Positions 38,236 to 46,316 of a stretch of DNA of 64,000 nt are shown one piece after another (the first letter of the stretch is position 1; the number at the start of each line of letters is the position of its first letter). The DNA is from Bradyrhizobium ontarionense. GTDB lineage: Bacteria; Pseudomonadota; Alphaproteobacteria; Rhizobiales; Xanthobacteraceae. Location: positions 2,418,001 to 2,482,000 of the forward strand of contig NZ_CP088156.1 of the NCBI RefSeq assembly GCF_021088345.1. The letters run 5' to 3'. The notes below the pieces were generated by a model. It searched no databases, had not been told where the DNA came from, and was given only the letters and a program-made list of their open reading frames with translations. A program made the translations under genes and the position numbers.

Positions 38236-39408
38236 TCAGATGATCCGCGCCGCCAGCGGGATGCGGCGCAACGCGGCCGCGGCGAGCCAGCTTGCCGACA
38301 GCGTGCCGACGAGCACGATGGCAAATTTCACCGCGGCCGGCCACGCCGGGTCATAGACGAGATATTGCAGCCACAGCAGCGGCAGGAAGTGCAGCAGATA
38401 GATGCCGTAGGCCGACGGCTGGATGCGGTCCATCAGTTCGAGCGGCGCCCCGGCCCAGCGCTGGAAGAAGGTCGGCACCCCGAAGGCCATCGCGGCGCAG
38501 AAGCTCGCCACGGCAATGCCGTAGGCCGCGCGCCACCACAGCGGCGGTGCGTCGAAATCGGTGATCCAGTTGTGGTGGACATAAGCCAGGAACAGAATCA
38601 TGCCGTAGCAGCCATAGGATAACGCGAACCAGACCAGCCAGCGCTGCACCAGCGCGCCTTGCGCGGCGAACGGCGCCGTCGTGAGGCCCGCCGCCCCGAG
38701 GGTGACGCCGGCGACGAAGAAAGCCGGATAGAGCAGCGCGCGGCTTGCCTGCAAGGGCAGCGGAAAATGGCCCGGCATGAACCACACGCCGTCGCCGAAC
38801 CAGAGATGCGGCGGCAGATAGGCCGCGTTCGCGACGACGAGGAAGACGGCGAATCCCGTCAGCGGCCGACGCAATAACCTCTCACCCCATCGGGCGAGCC
38901 AGTCGATCGTCTGCGGTGCGACGGCCCAGGACAGCGCTGCCGCCGCATCGAATGCGAGCAGCACGCCGAGAAACCAGGCCGAGCCCGACGGCCACGGGCC
39001 GGCGCTGATCATGCCCCACCACACCGTGGTGAAGTGATCCTCAGCCACGTAGTAGCGATAATAGGCGATCGGCATGATCACGACGATCGAGACGACATAG
39101 GGCACGCCCAGGCGCAACGCGCGGTGGAGCAGAAAAGTCGACGCCCCCCGCCTCGCCAGGCTTGCCGGCACGAACAGGCCGGAGATGAAGAACATGCACG
39201 ACATGAAATAGCTGTCGTTGAACAGCGCGACCAGATCGAAGCCGAGCCAGTGCATGCGGTCGCCACCCTGCCCGAAATAGGTGTAGTTGATTGCGGAGTG
39301 ATACAGCACGACCGAGAGGGTGATGAAGGTCCTGGCGCGGTCGAGCGCGACGATCCGATCGGCGGTCGTGTCGGTTCGGTGCAGGTCGAGAGTCACGCGC
39401 TCATGCAT
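38236..39408 (-). CDS. Acyltransferase family 3 membrane protein
   Basis: A 390-residue membrane acyltransferase with about ten helices (acyltransferase 3/OafA class), which acylates sugars or other surface molecules. Typical segments are RIVALDRARTFITLSVVLYHSAINYTYFG with the conserved histidine, FFISGLFVPASLARRGASTFLLHRALRLGVPYVV with the R-x10-H-like motif, and SAYGIYLLHFLPLLWLQYLV. The ATG at 39408 (MHERVTL) is chosen; an earlier in-frame start has no support. It stands alone between a REP pair and the metallophosphoesterase cluster. Confidence 0.88.
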   Translation of the reverse strand: MHERVTLDLHRTDTTADRIVALDRARTFITLSVVLYHSAINYTYFGQGGDRMHWLGFDLVALFNDSYFMSCMFFISGLFVPASLARRGASTFLLHRALRLGVPYVVSIVVIMPIAYYRYYVAEDHFTTVWWGMISAGPWPSGSAWFLGVLLAFDAAAALSWAVAPQTIDWLARWGERLLRRPLTGFAVFLVVANAAYLPPHLWFGDGVWFMPGHFPLPLQASRALLYPAFFVAGVTLGAAGLTTAPFAAQGALVQRWLVWFALSYGCYGMILFLAYVHHNWITDFDAPPLWWRAAYGIAVASFCAAMAFGVPTFFQRWAGAPLELMDRIQPSAYGIYLLHFLPLLWLQYLVYDPAWPAAVKFAIVLVGTLSASWLAAAALRRIPLAARII

Positions 39409-39560
39409 CGACGTCGGTCCGGTCCATCGGACGCCCGGCAAGCGCCCCGCCCATTATATTACTCGCGCGGCAGCGCGCCGCTATCCCTGTTGCAGGCTCC
39501 GGGCCTGGTAGCTCCGTCACGGTCACGAAAGCGTCATCTGCCGGCATCCGCCGGCGAACC

Positions 39561-39595
39561 GGGAATAAACCGGCGATATCCGCGCTCTCCTCACC
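39561..39595 (+). promoter_or_regulatory. Candidate ECF-type promoter of the metallophosphoesterase cluster
   Basis: GGGAATAAA at 39561-39569 resembles the GGAATAA -35 element seen before several rhizobial ECF regulons, with a possible -10 about 16 bases on. It would let the ECF factor at 41 kb control its own cluster. The motif match is suggestive only. Confidence 0.4.
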
Positions 39596-39628
39596 CGCAA
39601 GCCCGATGACGGGCAACGGGAGACCGCG

Positions 39629-40573
39629 ATGAGCCATCACGACCATGACGACAACGGCGGCACCAGCCGCCGCAGAGTGCTCGAATGCATGACCTGGGCC
39701 GGCACCGGCGTGCTCTGGACCATCGCCGGCGGCGTGCCGCGCTCGCTCGGCCTGGTCGATGCAGCGCAGGCCGCCGAACAGGCATCCGGCCTGACTTTCC
39801 TGCAGATCAGCGACAGCCATGTCGGCTTCGACAAGCCCGCCAATCCCAACGCCCTCGGCACGCTGGAAGAGGCGGTCAACAGGATCAAGACGATGCCGGT
39901 GAAGCCGGCCTTCATGATCCACACCGGCGACATCACGCATCTGTCCAAGGCGGCCGAATTCGACGATGCCGACCGCATCATCTCGCAGAGCAGGCTCGAC
40001 GTGCACTACGTGCCGGGCGAGCACGATTTCCTCGACGAGGAGGTCAAGTTCTATCGCGAGCGCTACGGCAAGGGCACGCGCGGCGCCGGCTGGTATTCGT
40101 TCGACGCCAACGGCGTGCACTTCATCGGCCTCGTCAACGTGGTCGACCTCAAGGCCGGCGGCCTCGGCAATCTCGGCGCCGAGCAGCTCGCCTGGCTGGA
40201 GCAGGATCTGAAGGGCCGCTCGCAATCGACGCCGATCGTGGTGTTCGCACATATCCCGCTGTGGACGGTCTATCCGCAATGGGGCTGGGGCACCGAGGAC
40301 GGCGCACGCGCGCTCGATTATCTGAAAGGCTTCGGCTCGGTGACGGTGCTGAATGGCCACATCCATCAGGTGATGCAGAAGGTCGAAGGCAACGTCACCT
40401 TCCACACCGCGCGCTCCACCGCCTTCCCACAGCCGGCGCCCGGCACGGCCGCCTCGCCCGGCCCGATGAAGGTCGAGGACAACAGGCTGCGCAGCCTGCT
40501 CGGCATCGCCAGCATCGATTTCAAGGTCGGCGCCGAGCGGCTCGCGATCATCGACACACCGCTGCAGAGCTGA
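39629..40573 (+). CDS. Exported metallophosphoesterase
   Basis: A 314-residue calcineurin-like phosphoesterase. An N-terminal Tat-like leader (TSRRRVLECMTWAGTGVLWTIAGG) follows a histidine-rich start (MSHHDHDD), pointing to periplasmic location. The metal motifs are in order: ISDSHVGF, HTGDITHL, VPGEHDFL, FAHIPLW and LNGHIHQ. The usual GNHD is GEHD here. It is followed 13 bases later by a cupredoxin gene and then by an ECF sigma/anti-sigma pair, so it is probably part of that regulon. The substrate is unknown. Confidence 0.88.
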   Translation: MSHHDHDDNGGTSRRRVLECMTWAGTGVLWTIAGGVPRSLGLVDAAQAAEQASGLTFLQISDSHVGFDKPANPNALGTLEEAVNRIKTMPVKPAFMIHTGDITHLSKAAEFDDADRIISQSRLDVHYVPGEHDFLDEEVKFYRERYGKGTRGAGWYSFDANGVHFIGLVNVVDLKAGGLGNLGAEQLAWLEQDLKGRSQSTPIVVFAHIPLWTVYPQWGWGTEDGARALDYLKGFGSVTVLNGHIHQVMQKVEGNVTFHTARSTAFPQPAPGTAASPGPMKVEDNRLRSLLGIASIDFKVGAERLAIIDTPLQS

Positions 40574-40586
40574 GGGACCGAACGCG

Positions 40587-40907
40587 ATGATGCAGTCTGT
40601 TCTGCGCGGTGTCCCCTTCGCCGCCGCCGTGCTGCTTCTCGGCGCGACGCCGCTGCGCGCCGAGGCCATCAAGGTCACGATCGACAATTTCACCTTCGCG
40701 CCGGCCGAGCTGACCGTGAAGGTCGGCGACACCGTGACCTGGACCAACCATGACGACATTCCGCACACCGTGGTGTCGGCCGGAAAATTCCGCTCGAAAG
40801 CGCTCGACAGCGACGACAGCTTCTCGTTCACCTTCACGGCCAGCGGCGATTACAAGTATTTCTGTTCGCTGCATCCGCACATGACGGGAGTGGTCAAGGT
40901 TGAGTAG
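40587..40907 (+). CDS. Cupredoxin (amicyanin/plastocyanin-like copper protein)
   Basis: This gene encodes 106 residues with a signal peptide (FAAAVLLLGATPLRAEA) followed by one blue-copper fold. The type 1 copper ligands are the histidine in DDIPHTV and the cysteine, histidine and methionine in YFCSLHPHMTG. It would carry single electrons in the periplasm. It sits between the metallophosphoesterase and the ECF sigma factor genes. A second ATG lies three bases after the first; either may be used. Confidence 0.92.
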   Translation: MMQSVLRGVPFAAAVLLLGATPLRAEAIKVTIDNFTFAPAELTVKVGDTVTWTNHDDIPHTVVSAGKFRSKALDSDDSFSFTFTASGDYKYFCSLHPHMTGVVKVE

Positions 40908-40937
40908 CGGAGCAAACCAGGGCATGAGCATGGTCAC

Positions 40938-40973
40938 ATGGCCCGGTCGGCGACGTGCTGCCGACCGGGCCAT
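40938..40973 (+). promoter_or_regulatory. Perfect 14-pair hairpin between the cupredoxin and sigma factor genes
   Basis: ATGGCCCGGTCGGC (40938-40951) pairs perfectly with GCCGACCGGGCCAT (40960-40973) around eight bases. There is no T run. It could stabilise the upstream message or reduce read-through into the sigma gene. It also makes an ATG at 40972 an unlikely start. Confidence 0.7.
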
Positions 40974-41004
40974 GAGACCGCGAACCGAGCCGGAGACGAC
41001 GCCG

Positions 41005-41559
41005 GTGACCACAGCCAACGACGATCCCGACAAGGCGCGCCGCTTCCGCGAGGCGGCGCTGCCCCATCTCGACGACGTCTACACCCTGGCGCGCTATTTG
41101 TTGCGCAATCCCGCCGACGCCGAGGATGCGGTGCAGGAATGCTATCTGCGCGCGCTGAAGCATTTCGACACCTATCGCGGGCCGGCGATGAAACCGTGGC
41201 TGTTCGCGATCCTGCGCAACGTCTGCCATGCCGAATTCACACGGCGCGCGAGCGCGCCCGTCCAGGCCGCCGATGAGGCGCCGGAGACGGCCGAGCAGCC
41301 GCCGCTGTGGCAGGAGAGCACCGAGACGCCGGAAGGCGCGATCCTGCGCCAACGCGACGCCTCCGCTGTCCGGCGGATCATCGACACGCTGGCCGAGCCG
41401 TTCCGCGAGACCTTCGTGCTGCGCGAGATCAACAACCTATCCTACCGCGAGATCGCGGACACCGCCGGCGTCCCGGTCGGCACCGTGATGTCCCGGCTGG
41501 CGCGGGCGCGCACGATGCTGCGCGCCGCCTGGCTCGCGCAAGAGGAGCCGCAAAGATGA
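41005..41559 (+). CDS. ECF RNA polymerase sigma factor
   Basis: A 184-residue ECF sigma factor. Region 2 is LPHLDDVYTLARYLLRNPADAEDAVQECYLRALKHFDTY with KPWLFAILRNVC; region 4 is LAEPFRETFVLREINNLSYREIADTAGVPVGTVMSRLARARTML. The GTG at 41005 is chosen as start since GGAG (40992-40995) lies nine bases before it and the resulting length is typical. It overlaps its anti-sigma gene by ATGA. It probably controls this cluster (metallophosphoesterase, cupredoxin) through the GGGAATAAA-type promoter upstream. Confidence 0.9.
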   Translation: MTTANDDPDKARRFREAALPHLDDVYTLARYLLRNPADAEDAVQECYLRALKHFDTYRGPAMKPWLFAILRNVCHAEFTRRASAPVQAADEAPETAEQPPLWQESTETPEGAILRQRDASAVRRIIDTLAEPFRETFVLREINNLSYREIADTAGVPVGTVMSRLARARTMLRAAWLAQEEPQR

Positions 41560-42347
41560 CCTGCGATGAAGCCGAGATCCTGATCCACGCCCTTGCCGAC
41601 GGCGAACTCGACGCCGGACATGCGCGCGAGGTCGAAGCTCACGTCGCCGCCTGCCCGCGCTGCGCGTCGGAGTTGGCTGCCATCAGGCAAATGCAGCAGG
41701 TGCTCGCCGGCACCGACCTGGCCTTCAAGGCGCCGTCCGCATTGCGCCAGCGTATCGAAGCGACGCTGCCGCCGGCGCGGGCGATGGCCGTGACGCCGCT
41801 TGCCGCGGCACGGCCAAGCCGGCGCGCGTTGCTGAAAGGCTTTACGCTGGGCTCGGCGGTTTCAGCGTTGGCCGCGACCGGTCTCGTCGCCATCGTGCTG
41901 CGCAACGACGACCAGCAGCGGATCGAGGCCGAGATCGTCTCGGCGCATCTGCGCTCGCTGCAGGCCGGCCACCTGACGGACGTGATCTCGACCGATCAGC
42001 ACACGGTCAAACCCTGGTTCAACGGCAAGCTCGACGTATCGCCGCCGGTGATCGACCTCACCGCACAGGGCTTCACCCTGATCGGCGGGCGGCTCGACTA
42101 TGTGGACGCGCGCGCCATCGGTGCGGTGGTCTATCGCCGCCGACAGCACGTCATCAATCTGTTCGTGGCGCAGACCTCGGGCACCGAACGCCGTACGGCG
42201 CGGATGGAGACCATTCAGGGCTTCAACATCCGCTTCTGGCGCGACCGCGGCCTGAACTATTGGGCGATCAGCGATCTCGGCGCCGACGAACTGACTGAAT
42301 TCGGAGAAAGGTTCGAGACCGCGATCGGCGCGAACAAGGAAGGCTGA
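41556..42347 (+). CDS. Zinc-finger (ZAS) membrane anti-sigma factor
   Basis: A 263-residue anti-sigma factor. The N-terminal zinc-binding motif H-x3-C-x2-C (VEAHVAACPRCASEL) is that of ZAS-type anti-sigma factors. One transmembrane helix (GFTLGSAVSALAATGLVAIVL) near residue 90 is preceded by SRRALLK, and a periplasmic domain of about 150 residues follows. The ATG at 41556 overlaps the sigma factor stop by four bases. It should bind and inactivate the ECF factor until a periplasmic or redox signal is sensed. Confidence 0.9.
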   Translation: MTCDEAEILIHALADGELDAGHAREVEAHVAACPRCASELAAIRQMQQVLAGTDLAFKAPSALRQRIEATLPPARAMAVTPLAAARPSRRALLKGFTLGSAVSALAATGLVAIVLRNDDQQRIEAEIVSAHLRSLQAGHLTDVISTDQHTVKPWFNGKLDVSPPVIDLTAQGFTLIGGRLDYVDARAIGAVVYRRRQHVINLFVAQTSGTERRTARMETIQGFNIRFWRDRGLNYWAISDLGADELTEFGERFETAIGANKEG

Positions 42348-42860
42348 CCCGCTCTCGCGTTTCAGTCATTGCGAGCGAAGCGTGCCCAGCGGCTGTCCAG
42401 AGACGAACTGAAACGGCGGGCACGGCGCTGCGCGCTGTTGCCCACCCTCATATGGGGTCTTGTGAGTCAAGTCTCGTTCGATAGGTCGAGTTTTTTTTCG
42501 AGGATGCCGTTCGTTTCCTTAGAGGTGGTGTGTTCGGCGGAGCAAAGCCGACGTCCGCGCGCTCTCGATTTTGCGCCGTAGCGGACGGCGGCTTTGCGGG
42601 TGGGCAGGGCGACGTCTGGCGCCACGAACCTGCGGTCTCGGTCGAGGACTGGCTTGCGAAGATTCTGCAGCTGTCCGCTGCATCACCTCATATCCGGTCG
42701 GATGAAGTCATCCGGGCCCATGTTCCGCATGCTTGCGGCGAGAAGCCAAAGAGGATGAGACCCATCTACAAGACGGCTGGTGGTACGGCCCTAGGGTGGC
42801 ACGGTCATCATCCATCCTCGCAAGACCGCGGCGAACCGCGGGCCTGATCGCGAAGTTCGT
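42348..42860. other. Gene-free region: REP remnants and probable noncoding end of the insertion sequence
   Basis: A fragment of the TCATTGCGAGG-type repeat lies at 42366 and an inverted REP remnant at about 42414-42450, with a further GGGTGGGCAG piece near 42598. From about 42610 to 42860 there is no gene. This stretch follows the transposase stop and is the only place long enough to hold the noncoding RNA that IS110-type elements carry. I cannot set the exact left boundary of the element. Confidence 0.5.
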
Positions 42861-44012
42861 TTACGCCTTCATCAGGGCCTCCTCGGGCACGAGGCCGGTC
42901 TCGAGATAGCGCCACAGCGCCACGACGAGCTTGCGCGCCAGCGCCACGATCGCAATGCGCCTGACACGCTTGCCGGTGTTGAGCGTGCGGGTCTGGAACC
43001 AGCGGCTGAGCGCGCTGTCCGGCTGATGGCGGACCCAGAGCCAAGCCAGCTCGATCGTCTTCAGGCGGACGTGCGGATTGCCCGCCTTGCTGATGCCCTG
43101 CTCACGATCGATGCCGCCGCTCTTCCATGGGCTCGGTGTCAGGCCGCAATAGCTGGCGACCTCGCGCCGGTTGCGGAAGTCCTTGTAGAACAGCTCGCCC
43201 GCCAATGTCGTGGCGAAGGCCGGCCCGAGCCCCTTGAGCCGCTGCAGCTGCTCCCGCCGCTTGGCCATCGCCTCCGGAACGACAGCCGCCTGCGCGGCCT
43301 CCTGGCTCTGCTCCAGCGCCGCGAGCTGCTCGCGCACCAGCATCAGACGCGCGTGCTCGCGCTTGACCTCGGCCAGAACGTGGGGCGGCAGCGGCTCACC
43401 CTGCCAGTCGCGTTGCTGCTCCAGCCAGGTGAGCCAGTTGCGGCGGCGCGGCGCGCCGACCTCCAGGCCGGACAGCCGCAGCAGCGCCTTGATCCGGTTG
43501 GTGTGGGCCGTCTGCTCCGTGACCAGCCGGTCGCGCTCGCGGCTGACCCGCCGGGCGTCCTCCTGCTCCACCGTCGGCACCCGGACGATCCGGACCACCC
43601 GGGGCTCGCCGCGCAAATAGGCCATCAGCGTGCGCAGCAACAGCTCGCCGTCGATCCGATCCGTCTTTGCCCGCCGTGCGCGCTGCTCGACCGCGATGCT
43701 TGCCGGATCGAACACCAGATTGTCGATTCCGTTCGCGACCAGCAACCGGTGCAGCCAGAAGCCGTCATAGCCGGCCTCGTAGCAGCTCGCCACGCGCGGC
43801 TCCGATCCGAGCTTCTGCGCCGCCCGGGCCCGCGTCTTGGCGATCAACGCCAGCAACCCGACCTGATCGACTCCGTCGAGCTTGTGCCGCGACATCCGTC
43901 CCTGATCGGGACTGTGCAACGTGATCAGCCAGCTCTTCTGGCTGAGTTCAATTGCAACGAAAATCGTGCCAGTATCTCCGGCGGTGAGCGTGCCTTGGGT
44001 CGAAGCTTGCAT
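42861..44012 (-). CDS. IS110-family transposase
   Basis: A 383-residue DEDD-type transposase. The N-terminal RuvC-like part begins FVAIELSQKSWLITLHSPD, where the usual first aspartate of the IS110 group is glutamate. RRAKTDRIDGELLLRTLMAYL carries another acidic motif. The C-terminal Transposase_20 domain is LQRLKGLGPAFATTLAGELFYKDFRNRREVASYCGLTPSPWKSGG with the conserved serine region SKAGNPHVRLKTIELAW. Length is normal and there is no frameshift. It lies 84 bases from the hpnO stop, so the element was inserted at the edge of the hopanoid locus without damaging hpnO. Confidence 0.93.
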   Translation of the reverse strand: MQASTQGTLTAGDTGTIFVAIELSQKSWLITLHSPDQGRMSRHKLDGVDQVGLLALIAKTRARAAQKLGSEPRVASCYEAGYDGFWLHRLLVANGIDNLVFDPASIAVEQRARRAKTDRIDGELLLRTLMAYLRGEPRVVRIVRVPTVEQEDARRVSRERDRLVTEQTAHTNRIKALLRLSGLEVGAPRRRNWLTWLEQQRDWQGEPLPPHVLAEVKREHARLMLVREQLAALEQSQEAAQAAVVPEAMAKRREQLQRLKGLGPAFATTLAGELFYKDFRNRREVASYCGLTPSPWKSGGIDREQGISKAGNPHVRLKTIELAWLWVRHQPDSALSRWFQTRTLNTGKRVRRIAIVALARKLVVALWRYLETGLVPEEALMKA

Positions 44013-44096
44013 CTGACTCTCCGAGGGTTCGAGTGTGGAAACCCAAACCTATCGGAAGGGCTCGCTCACCGCTCCCCCATGGAATCTACGCGAGCA

Positions 44097-45488
44097 TCAC
44101 GCCGATTTGCGGATCGCGTTGTCGACGAGGGTCTTGCCGAGCGACCAGATTGCGCCGGGCACCTTGTGGCTCTGGGCGATCACGTCGTCGAAGGCGCGCT
44201 CGATCCAGGCGCAATCCTCTTCCGTAATGGTGAGCGGCGGCAGCAGCTTGATCGTGTGCAGGCCGTGGCCGGCGACCTGGGTCAGAATCTTGTGATCCTT
44301 GAACAGCGGCACCGTGATCAGCTGGCAGAACAGGCCCTTGTTGGCGCTCTCCAGCACGTTCCAGGAGGCCTTGAGGCGCAGCGATTTCGGCGGACCGAAC
44401 TCGACGCCGATCATCAGGCCCTTGCCGCGCACTTCCTTCAGCAGCTCATAGCCCGGCACCATCCGCGTCAGCGCGAGGCGCAGCTCGGCGCCGCGCTTGG
44501 CGGCCGCCTCGACCAGCTTCTCAGCCTTGATCACCTCGAGGGTGGCAATGCCGGCCGCCATCGCGAGGTCGTTCTTGGCGAAGGTCGAACCGTGCACGAC
44601 CGCGCGGTCCATGCGGTTGAAGATCTTGTCGAAGATGGACTTGCGCGTGAGCAGCGCGCCGACCGGCACATGGCCGCCCGACAGCGCCTTCGACAGCAGC
44701 ACCATGTCAGGCTCGACGTTCCAGTGTTCCACAGCGAGGAACCGCCCGGTGCGCCCCATGCCGGTCTGGATCTCGTCGGCGATGAAGATAGTACCGTACT
44801 TCTTGCAGAGCGCGGCGGCCCCGGGCAGGAACTCGTCGGAGGGCATGTTGACGCCCTTGCCCTGGATCGGCTCGACGATGAACGCCGCGATCTCACGCGA
44901 CGACAGCGCCTGCTCAAGCGCCGCGAGATCGTTGAAGGGGACGGCCGTGCAACCCGGCAGCAGCGGCTCGAAGCCGGCGCGGAAGTTCGAATCCTCGGTC
45001 AGCGACAAGGCGCCATAGGTCAAACCATGATAGGAGTGCCCGCAATAGACGATGCCCGGCCGGCCGGTCGCGCCCCGCGCGAATTTGATCGCGGCTTCAA
45101 CAGTCTCGGCGCCCGAATTGGCGAAGAACACCTTGTCCAGATACGGGACATATTCCAGCAGCCGCTCGGCAAGAATGCCCGCCAAGGTCGACACGTCGAG
45201 CTGAACCAGGTTCGGCATGTCGCTATCGAGCACGCTCTTCAGCGCGCCGCGGAGAGTCGGATGATTGCGGCCGATTGCAAAGACACCAAAACCGCTCAGC
45301 AGGTCGAGATAGCGGGCCCCATCCCGATCGTAGAGGTACTGCCCTTGCCCCTTCTGGAACCCGACATCATATCCAATCGTCTTGAGAACGCGGACCAGTT
45401 GCTCGTTCAGATGCCGAGAGTGCATCGTGCTGCGCTGCGCTTCGCGCTCCACAAACATCTCGGAAACGTCTAGATTGGCTTTTAGCAT
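44097..45488 (-). CDS. hpnO: HpnO, class III aminotransferase for aminohopanoids
   Basis: A 463-residue PLP-dependent class III aminotransferase. The PLP lysine is in LSKALSGGHVPVG, and the cofactor-binding aspartate in IFIADEIQTGMGRTG. FFANSGAETVEAAIKFARGATGR is a family signature. In the hopanoid cluster this type is HpnO, which is required for aminobacteriohopanetriol. The ATG at 45488 (MLKANLDVSEMFVEREAQR) is chosen on family resemblance; an ATG nine bases earlier is possible. It is divergent from a DUF2147 gene across about 100 bases. Confidence 0.85.
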   Translation of the reverse strand: MLKANLDVSEMFVEREAQRSTMHSRHLNEQLVRVLKTIGYDVGFQKGQGQYLYDRDGARYLDLLSGFGVFAIGRNHPTLRGALKSVLDSDMPNLVQLDVSTLAGILAERLLEYVPYLDKVFFANSGAETVEAAIKFARGATGRPGIVYCGHSYHGLTYGALSLTEDSNFRAGFEPLLPGCTAVPFNDLAALEQALSSREIAAFIVEPIQGKGVNMPSDEFLPGAAALCKKYGTIFIADEIQTGMGRTGRFLAVEHWNVEPDMVLLSKALSGGHVPVGALLTRKSIFDKIFNRMDRAVVHGSTFAKNDLAMAAGIATLEVIKAEKLVEAAAKRGAELRLALTRMVPGYELLKEVRGKGLMIGVEFGPPKSLRLKASWNVLESANKGLFCQLITVPLFKDHKILTQVAGHGLHTIKLLPPLTITEEDCAWIERAFDDVIAQSHKVPGAIWSLGKTLVDNAIRKSA

Positions 45489-45589
45489 CGGGTACATACT
45501 TCGGTTGATGGACGTGACGTCAACTGAAAACGCGCAATGCGGCGTTTTGCCCCCATTCGCACCATCAAAGCAAGCACGGGTTTCTGCCA

Positions 45590-46207
45590 ATGTTGCATCG
45601 CCTTAGATATCTCATGCCGACGACGATAGCATACTCCACGGTGTTGTTCGCAGCAGGAATTTCTTCTGCTCTCGCGGCCGACCCAACCGGCGACTGGCGG
45701 GTCGCGGACGGTGTGGCGAACATCCGAGTCGCACAATGTAATGGCAGCATGTGGGGCGTGGTGGCCTGGGAGAAAACCCCGGGCGGGCGTGACAGCAATA
45801 ATCCCGATCCGGCCCGGCAGAGCCGGCCGACGCTCGGCATGCCGATCCTGATCGACATGAAGAAGACGCCCGGCGCCGACCAGTGGGAAGGTCAAGTCTA
45901 CAACGCGAAGGACGGCCAGCTCTACAGCTCCACGATCACGCCGGCCGATCCCGATCATCTCGAGATCAAGGGCTGCGTGCTCGGCTTCCTGTGCGGAGGT
46001 GAGACCTGGACGCGCGTCAGCCCACCGATCCCGTCGAGCCCGGTGAACAGCATGGCCAAAGGTACACAGAAACCAATCGCGCCGGCCCCTGCTCAGGCAC
46101 CCAAGGCCACGGCGAGCGCGGCCACGACGACCGGGAAACCGGCGCAGAAGCCTGCAGACCAAGTCGGCGACATCTGCCTGCTGCCGGACGTCGCGCGCGC
46201 CCGCTGA
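45590..46207 (+). CDS. DUF2147 domain exported protein
   Basis: A 205-residue exported protein. A signal peptide ends near ISSALAADP; the DUF2147 domain (residues about 30-140) includes PTGDWRVADGVANIRVAQC, MWGVVAWEKTPGG and GCVLGFLCGGETWTRV. The last 60 residues are Ala/Pro/Lys-rich linker. The role of the family is not known. A second in-frame ATG (45614) is the likelier start for the signal peptide. It lies between hpnO and hpnN, which are on the other strand, and is followed by a bidirectional terminator. Confidence 0.85.
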   Translation: MLHRLRYLMPTTIAYSTVLFAAGISSALAADPTGDWRVADGVANIRVAQCNGSMWGVVAWEKTPGGRDSNNPDPARQSRPTLGMPILIDMKKTPGADQWEGQVYNAKDGQLYSSTITPADPDHLEIKGCVLGFLCGGETWTRVSPPIPSSPVNSMAKGTQKPIAPAPAQAPKATASAATTTGKPAQKPADQVGDICLLPDVARAR

Positions 46208-46264
46208 CCAGCGCGCGGCTCGTGTCCGTACCGGGACGCAACGAGACTAAGAACGACCCAGACG

Positions 46265-46299
46265 AAAAAAGGCGGCCGCTTCACGCGGCCGCCTTTTTT
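46265..46299. terminator. Bidirectional intrinsic terminator
   Basis: AAAAAAGGCGGCCGC (46265-46279) pairs fully with GCGGCCGCCTTTTTT (46285-46299) around TTCAC. It serves the DUF2147 gene from the left and hpnN from the right. Confidence 0.92.
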
Positions 46300-46316
46300 C
46301 ACGTTGTTGCCGTCGT

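Noticed and set aside
43026..45473. An 815-codon open frame antisense to the transposase and hpnO
   Set aside because: It crosses two unrelated real genes on the other strand and has no domain resemblance.
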